The notes below the pieces were generated by a model, which saw only the letters and a program-made list of their open reading frames with translations, was not told where the DNA came from and did no database searches. The translations under genes were made by a program, and so were the position numbers. This document shows positions 16,879 through 25,411 of a DNA stretch of 64,000 nt, piece by piece. The stretch covers positions 18,376 through 82,375 of the forward strand of contig NZ_WFGV02000026.1 in the NCBI RefSeq assembly GCF_010095445.2. The letters are read 5' to 3'. How positions within the stretch are numbered: the stretch's first letter is position 1; each line of letters begins with the position of its first letter. Origin of the DNA: Pseudomonas sp. TNT3. Lineage in GTDB: Bacteria > Pseudomonadota > Gammaproteobacteria > Pseudomonadales > Pseudomonadaceae.

Positions 16879-18504
16879 TCAGAAGATGTAATCAGTGGTC
16901 AGGAAACTCGAACTGCGGCCGCTGATGATCTCGCTGATCAGCTCTTTGTTGGTTTCCTGGAACTTGGTGGCCACCAGCGTGCGGATCGAAAAAACCCTCA
17001 GCGCATCATGTACCGACAACGTGCCTTCGGCGGAATTTTTGCGCCCGTTGAACGGGTAAGTGTCCGGGCCGCGCTGACACTGGGCGTTAAGGTTGATCCG
17101 GCCGACCTGGTTGGCAAAGGTGTCGACCAGCCTGCCGACTGCCACCGGATTGGTGCCGAAGATGCTCAGTTGCTGGCCGAAGTCAGACTCCAGCACGTAA
17201 TCGATCACGGTATCCAGGTGACGGTACGGCACGATAGGAACGACCGGGCCGAACTGTTCTTCCTGATAGACACGCATTTGCGGCGTGACCGGGAACAGCA
17301 CGGCAGGGTAGAAGAACGAGGCGCGGGTTTCACCGCCGTTGGGGTTGACCACCTTCGCACCTTTGCTCTCGGCATCGGCCACCAGCGCGTGCAGGTAATC
17401 GACTTTGCCCGACTCCGGCAAAGGCGTCAGGGCCACGCCGCTTTCCCATGGCATGCCCGGTTTGAGCGTGGCGAGCTTGGCGTTGAATTTCTCGATAAAC
17501 GCGTCGACCACGTCTTCGTGAACAAAGAGGATTTTCAGCGCAGTGCAACGCTGACCATTGAAGGACAACGAGCCGGTGACGGCTTCGTTCACGGCGTTAT
17601 CCAGATCGACTTCGGGCAACACGATGCCGGGATTCTTCGCGTCCAGACCCAGCGCCGCGCGCAAACGGTGTGGCTTGGGGTGCAGCTTTTTAAGGTCGCT
17701 GGCGGCCTTGTTGGTGCCGATAAACGCAAAGATATCGATCTTGCCACTGGCCATCAGCGCACTGACGGTTTCGCGGCCGCTGCCGTAGATCACGTTGATC
17801 ACCCCGGCCGGAAAGCTGTCGCGGAAAGCTTCCAGCAGTGGACGGATCAGCAGGACACCGAGCTTGGCCGGTTTGAACACTACGGTGTTACCCATGATCA
17901 GTGCCGGAATCAGCGTGGTGAAGGTTTCGTTCAGCGGGTAGTTGTAAGGCCCCATGCACAACGCCACGCCGAGTGGAACGCGGCGGATCTGCCCGAGTGT
18001 GTCCTGTTCCAGTTCAAACCGGCTGGAACGGCGGTCGAGTTCCTTGAGGGCGTTGATGGTGTCGACGATGTAATCGCAGGTGCGGTCGAACTCTTTTTCC
18101 GAATCCTTGAGGTTCTTGCCGATCTCCCACATCAGCAACTTGACCACCGCCTCACGCTGTTCGCGCATGTGCCCGAGGAAGGTTTCAACGTGCTGAATGC
18201 GCTCGGCCACGCGCATGGTCGGCCACAGGCCCTGGCCTCGGTCATAGGCGCGGACGGCGGCGTCGAGGGCAGTCAATGCAGTCTCGGCGTCGAGCAGTGG
18301 CGTGCTGCCGAGGATCACCTGTTCATCACCTTGCTCACCGGTCAGGTACACCGGGCTGCGGACTTGAGCGAGCGGCCCCGACCAGATTTTCAGCTCGCCA
18401 TCGACCAGGTACTCGCGCTGTTCGGTCGGGCCGTCGAGGCGGTATTTTTCCGGGACGCTGGCCGCGTCAGGAAACAGGTTGCCAAGGATATGTGCTGTGG
18501 TCAT
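16879..18504 (-). CDS. gapN: NADP-dependent non-phosphorylating glyceraldehyde-3-phosphate dehydrogenase
   Basis: A 541-residue aldehyde dehydrogenase. The catalytic cysteine is in FNGQRCTALK, and the N-terminal PYNYPLNETF and later EEQFGPVVPIVPY segments match the GapN branch of the family, which is longer than usual ALDHs at this size. It oxidises glyceraldehyde 3-phosphate straight to 3-phosphoglycerate with NADP, in the cytoplasm, supplying NADPH without ATP. A GGGG motif lies seven bases before the ATG. The closely following FUSC gene is on the same transcript by position. Another aldehyde cannot be excluded as substrate. Confidence 0.87.
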   Translation of the reverse strand: MTTAHILGNLFPDAASVPEKYRLDGPTEQREYLVDGELKIWSGPLAQVRSPVYLTGEQGDEQVILGSTPLLDAETALTALDAAVRAYDRGQGLWPTMRVAERIQHVETFLGHMREQREAVVKLLMWEIGKNLKDSEKEFDRTCDYIVDTINALKELDRRSSRFELEQDTLGQIRRVPLGVALCMGPYNYPLNETFTTLIPALIMGNTVVFKPAKLGVLLIRPLLEAFRDSFPAGVINVIYGSGRETVSALMASGKIDIFAFIGTNKAASDLKKLHPKPHRLRAALGLDAKNPGIVLPEVDLDNAVNEAVTGSLSFNGQRCTALKILFVHEDVVDAFIEKFNAKLATLKPGMPWESGVALTPLPESGKVDYLHALVADAESKGAKVVNPNGGETRASFFYPAVLFPVTPQMRVYQEEQFGPVVPIVPYRHLDTVIDYVLESDFGQQLSIFGTNPVAVGRLVDTFANQVGRINLNAQCQRGPDTYPFNGRKNSAEGTLSVHDALRVFSIRTLVATKFQETNKELISEIISGRSSSFLTTDYIF

Positions 18505-18759
18505 GTCGCTACCCCATCTTGATGATCTGATTCGCTGATGAATCGTTTTAGCAGACCTGCGCTTCGCTTGTCATGACTCATTTTCGTCTCAGTGGCGAAC
18601 AGGCCGGTTCCTTGGCGCTTGCGGTCATGGCCTCAGAAGCCCCCCTTGTTGGCCCCCAATGCCCTGAACCCTGCGGCACGGGTGCCTTAGTGTTGAGCTT
18701 TCCTTGAACACAATAAAAAGGTGTACCCGGCTGACCGGAGCACCAAAGAGAGGGCGGTC

Positions 18760-19149
18760 ATGCGGGCACGTCAATTCACGGGAAAGCCTAGCCTTTGTTT
18801 GGCGTTGGTGGGGTGCGCCTTCGTCGCGCTGCTCAGCGGTTGTGGTGAAGAGAAAAAAAGCCCGGCGACCCGCAATCAAGCGGCCATCGCCAAACCGGGC
18901 GATCCCGCGCTGGCGCAGATCTACGACAACAGTTGCAAGCTCTGCCACGCCAATCCGGCGGCCGGAGCGCCGTTGACCGGCGACAAAAAAGCCTGGGAGC
19001 CACGGCTGCTCCAGGGCGCGGACACGCTGCTGGATCACGCCATCAACGGCTACAACGGCATGCCACCCATGGGCCAGTGCGTGGAGTGTTCAGAGGAACA
19101 ATTCCTCGCGCTGATCAACTTCATGGCCGGGCAAACCCTCCAACAATAA
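18760..19149 (+). CDS. Cytochrome c5-family monohaem lipoprotein
   Basis: 129 residues from ATG 18760; an in-frame GTG at 18721 would only add a polar stretch ahead of the signal. The signal ends in lipobox LLSGC (C28), so the protein should be lipid-anchored, facing the periplasm. The haem motif CKLCH is at 59-63, the axial Met is likely in NGMPPMGQC, and the CVEC pair plus the C-terminal FMAGQT helix fit the cytochrome c5/c555 type. It is first in an operon with a flavin oxidase and a PLP enzyme (gaps of 18 bases and -4), so it is the natural electron acceptor of that flavoprotein. Confidence 0.88.
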   Translation: MRARQFTGKPSLCLALVGCAFVALLSGCGEEKKSPATRNQAAIAKPGDPALAQIYDNSCKLCHANPAAGAPLTGDKKAWEPRLLQGADTLLDHAINGYNGMPPMGQCVECSEEQFLALINFMAGQTLQQ

Positions 19150-19167
19150 CAACCCGGGGTGCACTTG

Positions 19168-20565
19168 ATGACGATGGATTTAACACGGCGGCAATTGTTG
19201 CAGCGGGCAAGCGTCATTGGCGCTTTCACGGCCCTGGGCAGCAGCCCGGCGCTCGCTGAATTGCTGCGCGCACCGCGGCTGATCCCTTGGCGTAATTGGT
19301 CCGGCGCCCAGAGTTGCCTGCCGGCGGCGCGGCTGGCACCCAAGCATCTCGATGAATTGACCCAGGTTATCCGTCAGGCGCCTGGCAAGATTCGTCCGGT
19401 CGGTTCGGCACACTCCTTCAGCGCGCTGGTGCCCACCGATGGCACGCTGTTGTCGCTGAGCTACTTCACCGGCTTGCTCGATCACGACGCACAGACGCTT
19501 CAGGCCGAGTTCGCCGCCGGCACGCCGATGTCGCGCATGGGTACACCGCTCAAGGACATCGGGCAGGCGCTGCAGAACATGGCCGACATCGACTATCAAA
19601 CCCTCGCCGGCGCCATATCCACCTCGACCCACGGCACCGGCAAGCAGTTTCAATCCTATTCGGCACATGTCTGCGGCCTGCAACTGGTGACCGCCAGCGG
19701 CGACGTTCTCGACTGCGACAGCACGCGCCATCCCGAGGTATTCAGCGCCGCCCGGGTGTCCCTCGGTGCATTGGGCGTCGCTACCAGAATCCGCCTGCAA
19801 AACCGTCCGGCTTATCGCCTGAGGGAGCGTCAATGGATCGCCAAAACCGAAGAGCTGCTGGAAGACCTGGACAAGAACACCCGTGAAAATCAGCACTGGG
19901 AAATGCTCGTGGTGACCCATTCCGACTATGCCCTGTCAATCGCCCTGAACGAGACCACCGACCCGGCCACGCCGCCGATCCCGGCAGACGAGGAGGGCGG
20001 TAACGAGTTCGTGAACTTGATCGAAAAGATCGACAAGTACGGCAGCGATTTTCCCGACCTGCGCCGAACCATGCTCAACAACTTGCGCCACCTGGCCAGT
20101 TTCGACGATCGGGTGGGCGACTCCTTCGATATCTACGCCAACGTACGCACGGTGCGCTTCAACGAAATGGAATACTCGGTCCCGGCAGAACACGGCCCGG
20201 CTTGTCTGCGGGAAATCCTCAAGTTGATTCAGGACAAGGACCTGCGCACCTGGTTTCCCATCGAGTACCGCTACGTCAAGGCCGACGACATTCCATTGAG
20301 CATGTTCGAAGGCCGGGACAGTTGCTCGATCTCGGTTCACCAGCATTATCAGATGGACCATCACAACTTTTTCGCCGCCATCGAACCGATCTTCTGGAAG
20401 TACAACGGCCGCCCGCACTGGGGCAAATTGCACACGCTTAACGCTAAGAACCTGCAACCGCTGTATCCGCGCTGGCAGGAGTTCATTGAGGTCCGCCAGG
20501 CCCTCGACCCCAGCGGCAAATTCCTCAATGCGCACCTGGCATCCATCCTGGGGGTGAACCCATGA
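19168..20565 (+). CDS. Tat-exported FAD-dependent oxidase of the sugar-lactone oxidase (ALO/GULO) family
   Basis: 465 residues from ATG 19168 (GGGGTG six bases upstream; a GTG at 19159 is possible). An RR signal, LTRRQLLQRASVIGAF, marks Tat export with cofactor bound. The FAD domain has VGSAHSFS, where H82 is the position that binds FAD covalently in aldonolactone oxidases, and STSTHGTG near residue 150; the C-terminal GRPHWGK is the family's substrate-domain signature. D-arabinono- or L-gulono-lactone-like compounds are the known substrates of relatives; the substrate here is unknown. The cytochrome gene ends 18 bases upstream, so electrons may pass to it rather than to oxygen. Confidence 0.87.
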   Translation: MTMDLTRRQLLQRASVIGAFTALGSSPALAELLRAPRLIPWRNWSGAQSCLPAARLAPKHLDELTQVIRQAPGKIRPVGSAHSFSALVPTDGTLLSLSYFTGLLDHDAQTLQAEFAAGTPMSRMGTPLKDIGQALQNMADIDYQTLAGAISTSTHGTGKQFQSYSAHVCGLQLVTASGDVLDCDSTRHPEVFSAARVSLGALGVATRIRLQNRPAYRLRERQWIAKTEELLEDLDKNTRENQHWEMLVVTHSDYALSIALNETTDPATPPIPADEEGGNEFVNLIEKIDKYGSDFPDLRRTMLNNLRHLASFDDRVGDSFDIYANVRTVRFNEMEYSVPAEHGPACLREILKLIQDKDLRTWFPIEYRYVKADDIPLSMFEGRDSCSISVHQHYQMDHHNFFAAIEPIFWKYNGRPHWGKLHTLNAKNLQPLYPRWQEFIEVRQALDPSGKFLNAHLASILGVNP

Positions 20566-21839
20566 ATCGGCGTCATTTCGTGATGGGAACGGTGGGTGTC
20601 GGAGTCTTGCTGGCGGGTGTCGCCGTGTGGCTGCGACCGGGGGACCGAGGTGGGCCCTACAGCGATTATTTCCGTGCGCTCAATCGCGAACTCAAGGTGC
20701 ACGGGCCGATGCGGCCGGTGATGCTGGTTGACCTGGATCGGCTCGATCACAACATTGATGTGGTGATGCAGTCGGTCAAGCGTGGGGGCAAACATCTGCG
20801 CCTGGTGGAAAAGTCGATACCGGCGCCGGGTTTGCTGGCATACATCGCCAAGCGCGCTGGCACACAGCGGTTGATGTCGTTTCATCAACCGTTTCTCAAC
20901 CATGACGCCGTGACATTTCCTGAGGCTGACATCCTGCTGGGCAAGCCGTTGCCGGTGCGCTCGGTGCAGTTGTTTTATCAAACGCACACCGGTCCGTTCG
21001 ACCCGTCGAAGCAATTGCAGTGGCTGATCGATACGCCGCATCGCTTGCAGGAATACCTGGCACTGGCTCAGGGATTGGCCACGCGATTGCGGGTGAACAT
21101 CGAGCTGGATGTCGGCCTGCATCGCGGCGGCATAGGTGATGTAACGGCGCTGGGGCAGATGCTGACACTGATCAGCGCTAACCCGCAGCATCTGGAGTTC
21201 GCGGGTTTCATGGGCTATGACCCGTTCGTGGGCATGGGCGTGCCAGGTATTCTGGGTTCGTCTGAAGAGTTGTTCGCCAAGGTGATGGTGATCTACAACC
21301 GTTACGTCGACTTTACCCGTCGCGAGTACCCCGGTCTGTGGCATTCAGGCCTGACGCTCAACACCGCTGGCAGCCCCAGCTATCGCCTGCACGAGCAGGA
21401 GAAACTCAGCACCGAAGTGTCGGTGGGAACCGCCATGCTCAAGCCCACGCATTACGATCTGCCGTCGCTGGTGGAACATGTTCCGGCGGCTTACATCGCG
21501 ACGCCTGTGCTCAAGAGCACCGGAGCGGTAAATATCCCGGCGCTGGATGGCAAGTCGAAGCTGTTTTCGTGGTGGGACATCAATCAGCGCGAGACCTTTT
21601 TTATCTACGGCGGCAACTGGATGGCCGAGTTCGAATCGCCCAAGGGGCTGCAGAGCAACGGCGTGTATGGCCGAAGTTCCAACCAGGAGATGGTCAATGG
21701 TTCGGCGGCGGTGGGGTTGGCGTTGGAGGATCAAGTGTTTTTGAGACCGACCCAGACCGAGTCGGTGCTGTTGCAGTTTGGGGATCTGCTCGCGGTGCGC
21801 GGAGGCAAAATTGTCGACACCTGGCCCGTGTATTCCTGA
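20562..21839 (+). CDS. PLP-dependent DSD1/alanine-racemase-fold enzyme with export signal
   Basis: A 425-residue protein. MNRRHFVMGTVGVGVLLAG at the N terminus is a twin-arginine-like signal or anchor, unusual for a PLP enzyme. The barrel begins at VMLVDLDRLDHNI; the likely Schiff-base lysine is in the RLVEKSIPAP segment (K87 or nearby), followed by VNIELDVGLHRGGI, the phosphate/PLP stretch of the D-threonine-aldolase/D-serine-dehydratase (DSD1) group, and the C-terminal domain closes the site. The start codon overlaps the stop of the flavin oxidase by ATGA. It may racemise, dehydrate or cleave a D-amino acid or hydroxy-amino acid in the periplasm. The reaction is inferred from fold only. Confidence 0.82.
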   Translation: MNRRHFVMGTVGVGVLLAGVAVWLRPGDRGGPYSDYFRALNRELKVHGPMRPVMLVDLDRLDHNIDVVMQSVKRGGKHLRLVEKSIPAPGLLAYIAKRAGTQRLMSFHQPFLNHDAVTFPEADILLGKPLPVRSVQLFYQTHTGPFDPSKQLQWLIDTPHRLQEYLALAQGLATRLRVNIELDVGLHRGGIGDVTALGQMLTLISANPQHLEFAGFMGYDPFVGMGVPGILGSSEELFAKVMVIYNRYVDFTRREYPGLWHSGLTLNTAGSPSYRLHEQEKLSTEVSVGTAMLKPTHYDLPSLVEHVPAAYIATPVLKSTGAVNIPALDGKSKLFSWWDINQRETFFIYGGNWMAEFESPKGLQSNGVYGRSSNQEMVNGSAAVGLALEDQVFLRPTQTESVLLQFGDLLAVRGGKIVDTWPVYS

Positions 21840-21856
21840 GCTCGGTAGCCCTCTAA

Positions 21857-21885
21857 TTCCGTGGGTCCCGAAGGAGCCCACGGAA
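21857..21885. terminator. Bidirectional hairpin between convergent genes
   Basis: TTCCGTGGGTCC and GGA-G-CCCACGGAA form a 12-base stem with one bulged G and a CGAA loop, between the PLP enzyme gene and the SphA-like gene, which converge. No T-run follows, so it is a likely but not certain terminator. Confidence 0.5.
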
Positions 21886-21897
21886 CCTGCGCATCAC

Positions 21898-22860
21898 TCA
21901 AAACGCATACGGAATACTCACTTTCGCCCACAACATTTCCCCCTCGGGCCGGTTTTCCACGTCAAATTCCTTGGCCCAGCGAATCTCCGCACTGGCGTAT
22001 TTCAGGAAGGTCAGGTGCAACGCAGGGCCAATGGCGAACACCTGCCCGCGCACGCCGTCATTCACATCTTCGCCATTGAATTGCACGGTTCTGCCGAACT
22101 GCTTGTCGTCGGTGGTCTGCTTCAAATAGTAGCCATTCAAGCCGAGCATCAGGTTGTCGGTGAGCTTGTAGCTGGCGGAATAATCGACGTGGAAAATCTG
22201 CCCCGATTTGTAGTCGGTGTCCTTGTTCTTCTCGTTGAAGCTGTAAGTCGTCTTCATCGACAACTCGGTTCTCGGCGTCGGCAGCCAGGTGAAGGAAAAC
22301 AGCGGTTTGTACGTGTAGAAGTTGTTGCTGGTGTTGGCCAGCCGGTCGACGCTGTATTCACCTGTCGGCACGGTGATTTCCACGGCAGCACCGAGGGTCA
22401 GGTTCTTGCCCATGTCCCAGAGAATGATCGGCGCGATGGTGGTGTCGCCCATGCCTTCGCGAGTGTCCTGCAAACCGAACATCGAGACTTCCTGTTTCAG
22501 CCACGGCTGCGCGATGTAACCGGCCAGACGGCCCCCGAACACCCGTACCGGGCTGAGGTAATCGATACGCGGAATGACTGCCGTGGATTCAATCTCGACA
22601 TTGGGCACTTTGCCGCCCAGCGAGCTGATGTTCAGCTTGGTGGCTTTGTAGTGGTTGTAGTAGAGGTTGAAGGCCAGCATGTTGGCCGGGAGGCTGTTCA
22701 CGTCCAGTGGCAACATGAAAAAGCCGTCGGTGCCTGGGCCAATGTTGTCCACGCCGGCCTCGGTGGCCAACGCCGGTAATTGAATGGCGCAGACACCCGC
22801 CAGGCCGACGGCCAGTCGCAAGGAAACGTTCATCCGGATCAGGTTCATGTGTGTACTCAT
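21898..22860 (-). CDS. SphA-family outer-membrane protein (phenol MetA-type channel)
   Basis: 320 residues from ATG 22860; ATG 22848 is an equal alternative and neither has a strong ribosome-binding site. A signal peptide ends near ALATEAG. The rest alternates in strand-like fashion (YYNHYKATKLNISSLGG, FYTYKPLFSFTWLPTPRTELSMKTTYSFN) and ends in the terminal aromatic AF, as expected of an outer-membrane beta-barrel of the phenol-degradation MetA/SphA group, linked to uptake of lipids, sphingosine or aromatic compounds. An AraC-type gene is divergent, so expression is probably induced by the substrate. Confidence 0.82.
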   Translation of the reverse strand: MSTHMNLIRMNVSLRLAVGLAGVCAIQLPALATEAGVDNIGPGTDGFFMLPLDVNSLPANMLAFNLYYNHYKATKLNISSLGGKVPNVEIESTAVIPRIDYLSPVRVFGGRLAGYIAQPWLKQEVSMFGLQDTREGMGDTTIAPIILWDMGKNLTLGAAVEITVPTGEYSVDRLANTSNNFYTYKPLFSFTWLPTPRTELSMKTTYSFNEKNKDTDYKSGQIFHVDYSASYKLTDNLMLGLNGYYLKQTTDDKQFGRTVQFNGEDVNDGVRGQVFAIGPALHLTFLKYASAEIRWAKEFDVENRPEGEMLWAKVSIPYAF

Positions 22861-23069
22861 TCTTATTGTTAGTGGTCGCGCCGGTGGCATGACGCCGGTG
22901 ACCAGAGCCCCAGGGCATAGAAATAAGCTGTTAAGGCGAGCGCGGGCAGGGTATTGGCGGCCAGATAGGGGGCTTCTGCGGACAGCCTTCAATGCCTGTG
23001 CTAACTTTCGTCGACATAACCGGTAACAAAAAATAAGAATCCAGACACGATCCGGAACGTATAGCGCCC

Positions 23070-24110
23070 ATGCAGATGAAAGTAATCGATCCCACCTTTG
23101 AACTGGCGCTGGTGTCGCCGTTTCTGCTGCAAACCCTGGCAGAAGTCGCGCAGCAAAAAGGGGTCAATCCCGAGACCCTTTGCCGAGGACTGGGCTTTGC
23201 CCTCGAAGACCTGCAGGATCCGGCGCACCGCATTTCCTACCGCCAGGCCGTGGCGATGATTCAGCGTGCGTTGAAGGCATTGCCTAACCGCGGTTTGGGC
23301 CTGTGGGTCGGTGCGCAGAACGTGCTTGGCACCCTCGGGCTTCTCGGCCACGTGCTGTCCCTGTGCAAAAACCTGCGGGATGCGTTCGAGCTGGGTATCC
23401 GTCATCAGCACACCTCCGGCGGCATCGCCGTATCGAGTGTCGAAGAAGCGGCGGACCGGGTGTTCGTCGACGTCGAGTGCCGGTTGCCGTTCGCCGACGT
23501 GCAGGTGTTCGCGGTCGAGGAGTTTTTCGCCAGTTTGCTGGTGTACGGCCGAGCGCTGGTGGGCGCGGATTTCAAGCCGATGGCGGTGGAGTTTGTGCAC
23601 GCGGCGCCGGATTACCGTGCCGAGTACCACCATTGGCTGGGGCCGGATGTGCAGTTTGGCTGCCTGCAAAACCGCATGGTCATTGCCGCTCACTGGCTGG
23701 ATGTGTGCCTGCCCAATCATCATTCCCTGGCATTGCGTCAGGCGGTCAAATTGCTTGAGCTGGAGGCCGCGCAGATTCATCAGAAAATGGACTTGATCCA
23801 GGCGGTGGAGCGCGCGATTTCCCGCGACCTGACTGAGGGCAGCCACATCGAAAAAATTGCCGGCGACTTGAACATGAGCAGTCGTACCTTGCGGCGACGG
23901 CTCACCGAGCACGCGTTGACGTTCGAAACCTTGCTGGAACAAGTACGCCAGGCGCGCACCATGAGCCTGCTGGGCAATCCGGAGATGTCCATCGAGCGCA
24001 TTACCGAAGAAGTCGGCTACAGCGATGTGCGCAGTTTTCGTCGAGCGTTCAAGCGCTGGACCGGCTTGAGTCCCACGGCATTTCGCAACGAGGGTGCGGT
24101 CTTGCAATGA
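23070..24110 (+). CDS. AraC-family transcriptional regulator (OruR/SphR type)
   Basis: A 346-residue protein with an N-terminal arabinose-binding-like ligand domain (VSPFLLQTLAEVAQQKG, ISYRQAV) and a C-terminal double helix-turn-helix (about 245-340: IEKIAGDLNMSSRTLRRRL, then ITEEVGYSDVRSFRRAFKRW), the OruR/SphR-like AraC type. It faces the SphA-like outer-membrane gene, as SphR faces sphA in P. aeruginosa, where sphingosine is the inducer. That parallel supports, but does not prove, sphingoid or fatty ligands here. Confidence 0.88.
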   Translation: MQMKVIDPTFELALVSPFLLQTLAEVAQQKGVNPETLCRGLGFALEDLQDPAHRISYRQAVAMIQRALKALPNRGLGLWVGAQNVLGTLGLLGHVLSLCKNLRDAFELGIRHQHTSGGIAVSSVEEAADRVFVDVECRLPFADVQVFAVEEFFASLLVYGRALVGADFKPMAVEFVHAAPDYRAEYHHWLGPDVQFGCLQNRMVIAAHWLDVCLPNHHSLALRQAVKLLELEAAQIHQKMDLIQAVERAISRDLTEGSHIEKIAGDLNMSSRTLRRRLTEHALTFETLLEQVRQARTMSLLGNPEMSIERITEEVGYSDVRSFRRAFKRWTGLSPTAFRNEGAVLQ

Positions 24111-24231
24111 ATTCGCCTCGGCGCTCAATAAAAAGGGCCGTATTTGGTGGCAAGTAGCTATCCGTTTTCCAGACGTACGGTTATGCTCCACGCGTTTCCA
24201 TTTGCCAATGATTACTAACCACAGTGATGTT

Positions 24232-25269
24232 ATGAGCCAATCCGAGACGCGTGCGACTGTTCTAGAGATGTATCCGGAAGATTCCCGCGAGGCGGCGGCC
24301 CTGCTCAAGCAAGCCGTCCCATTGATGGTTCGTCATAACATCCCGCCCAACCCCGTGCACTACGCGCTCTGGTACACCTACAGCAAGGGCCAGGTGCCCG
24401 AGCTCAATCGGCAACTGGACAAGGTAATCAAGGATTTCGATCGATTTCCTGCCGAGTCCGCGTCGAAGCTGTTTCGCGACTACATCATTCGCGACGAGCT
24501 GGAAGATGCGCGTGCCGGCCAGCAACAGGCGATCAACCTGGTCGACGACATGGCGCGGGACGTTTCGCGCAGTGTCGAAGGTAATCGCAACTTCCAGACC
24601 AGTCTCGTTCACTGCCTGGACATGCTCGAAGCGCCTACCCACGAGCGCTTGCCGGACATTTTGAGCGAACTGCAACAAAGCACCCGGCTCATGCAGAGCC
24701 AGCAGGAACACTTTCTATCCCAGCTGCATTCCGCCCAGGACGAAATCAAGACCCTGCGCAGCAAACTCGAGCGCGCGCAACTGGCCGCGACGATCGATGG
24801 CCTGACCGAACTGCTCAATCGCGCTGCCTTCACCCGCGTGCTGGAACGGGCGCTGGGCAGACCATCGCGAGGCGTCGCTCTGGTGATGCTCGATATCGAT
24901 CACTTCAAGCAATTCAATGACCAGTATGGCCATCCCTTGGGCGACCGGGTTCTCCAGCATGTCGCGCAAACCTTGCGCCATTCACTGCCCAGCCACGCCA
25001 ATGCCGCGCGTTACGGCGGAGAAGAATTCTGCGTGGTGCTGGAGCAATGCCCCGACCTCGCCAGCGCCCGGGCTTTTGCCGAGCAACTGCGCCTGAAAAT
25101 CCAGTCGCTGCGAATCAAGGCGCGTGGCGACGGCAAGGTGCTGGACACCATAACGGCTTCCTTCGGTGTGGCGCTGGCAGTGCCCGACGACACCCTCGAC
25201 AGCCTGTTGACCCGTGCGGATGACGCGTTGTATCAGGCCAAACGCAACGGTCGAAATCAGGTCATTTAA
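24232..25269 (+). CDS. Diguanylate cyclase with N-terminal helical domain
   Basis: 345 residues from ATG 24232; ATG 24208 is a possible alternative and neither has a strong ribosome-binding site. The N-terminal 180 residues are a helical, coiled-coil-like region with no membrane helix or known sensor; the GGDEF domain fills the C-terminal half. The active-site loop RYGGEEF is intact, so it should make cyclic di-GMP from two GTP. The RxxD inhibitory site expected just before the loop is absent (SHAN in its place), so product feedback is probably weak. Confidence 0.88.
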   Translation: MSQSETRATVLEMYPEDSREAAALLKQAVPLMVRHNIPPNPVHYALWYTYSKGQVPELNRQLDKVIKDFDRFPAESASKLFRDYIIRDELEDARAGQQQAINLVDDMARDVSRSVEGNRNFQTSLVHCLDMLEAPTHERLPDILSELQQSTRLMQSQQEHFLSQLHSAQDEIKTLRSKLERAQLAATIDGLTELLNRAAFTRVLERALGRPSRGVALVMLDIDHFKQFNDQYGHPLGDRVLQHVAQTLRHSLPSHANAARYGGEEFCVVLEQCPDLASARAFAEQLRLKIQSLRIKARGDGKVLDTITASFGVALAVPDDTLDSLLTRADDALYQAKRNGRNQVI

Positions 25270-25290
25270 GCGCTGGCCGTTGCCCGACAC

Positions 25291-25399
25291 TGCAGGAGCG
25301 AAGCTTGCTCGCGATGACGGCGGCACATCCAGCATCGATGTAGCCTGACACGGCCCCATCGTCGGAGTGCCGCCCGGATCAAGCCCGGCTCCCACCTGG
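25291..25399. repeat. REP-type inverted pair
   Basis: TGCAGGAGCGAAGCTTGCTCGC at the left and GATCAAGCCCGGCTCCCACCTGG at the right are related, partly degenerate palindromes facing each other across about 60 bases. It is the Pseudomonas REP type, placed between the convergent cyclase and MFS genes. Confidence 0.65.
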
Positions 25400-25411
25400 A
25401 AGCCTGCGCTT

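Noticed and set aside
17008..18522. Long plus-strand open frame (about 504 codons) opposite gapN
   Set aside because: It is the antisense shadow of a GC-rich gene with a full aldehyde dehydrogenase sequence on the minus strand; it has no protein-like motifs.
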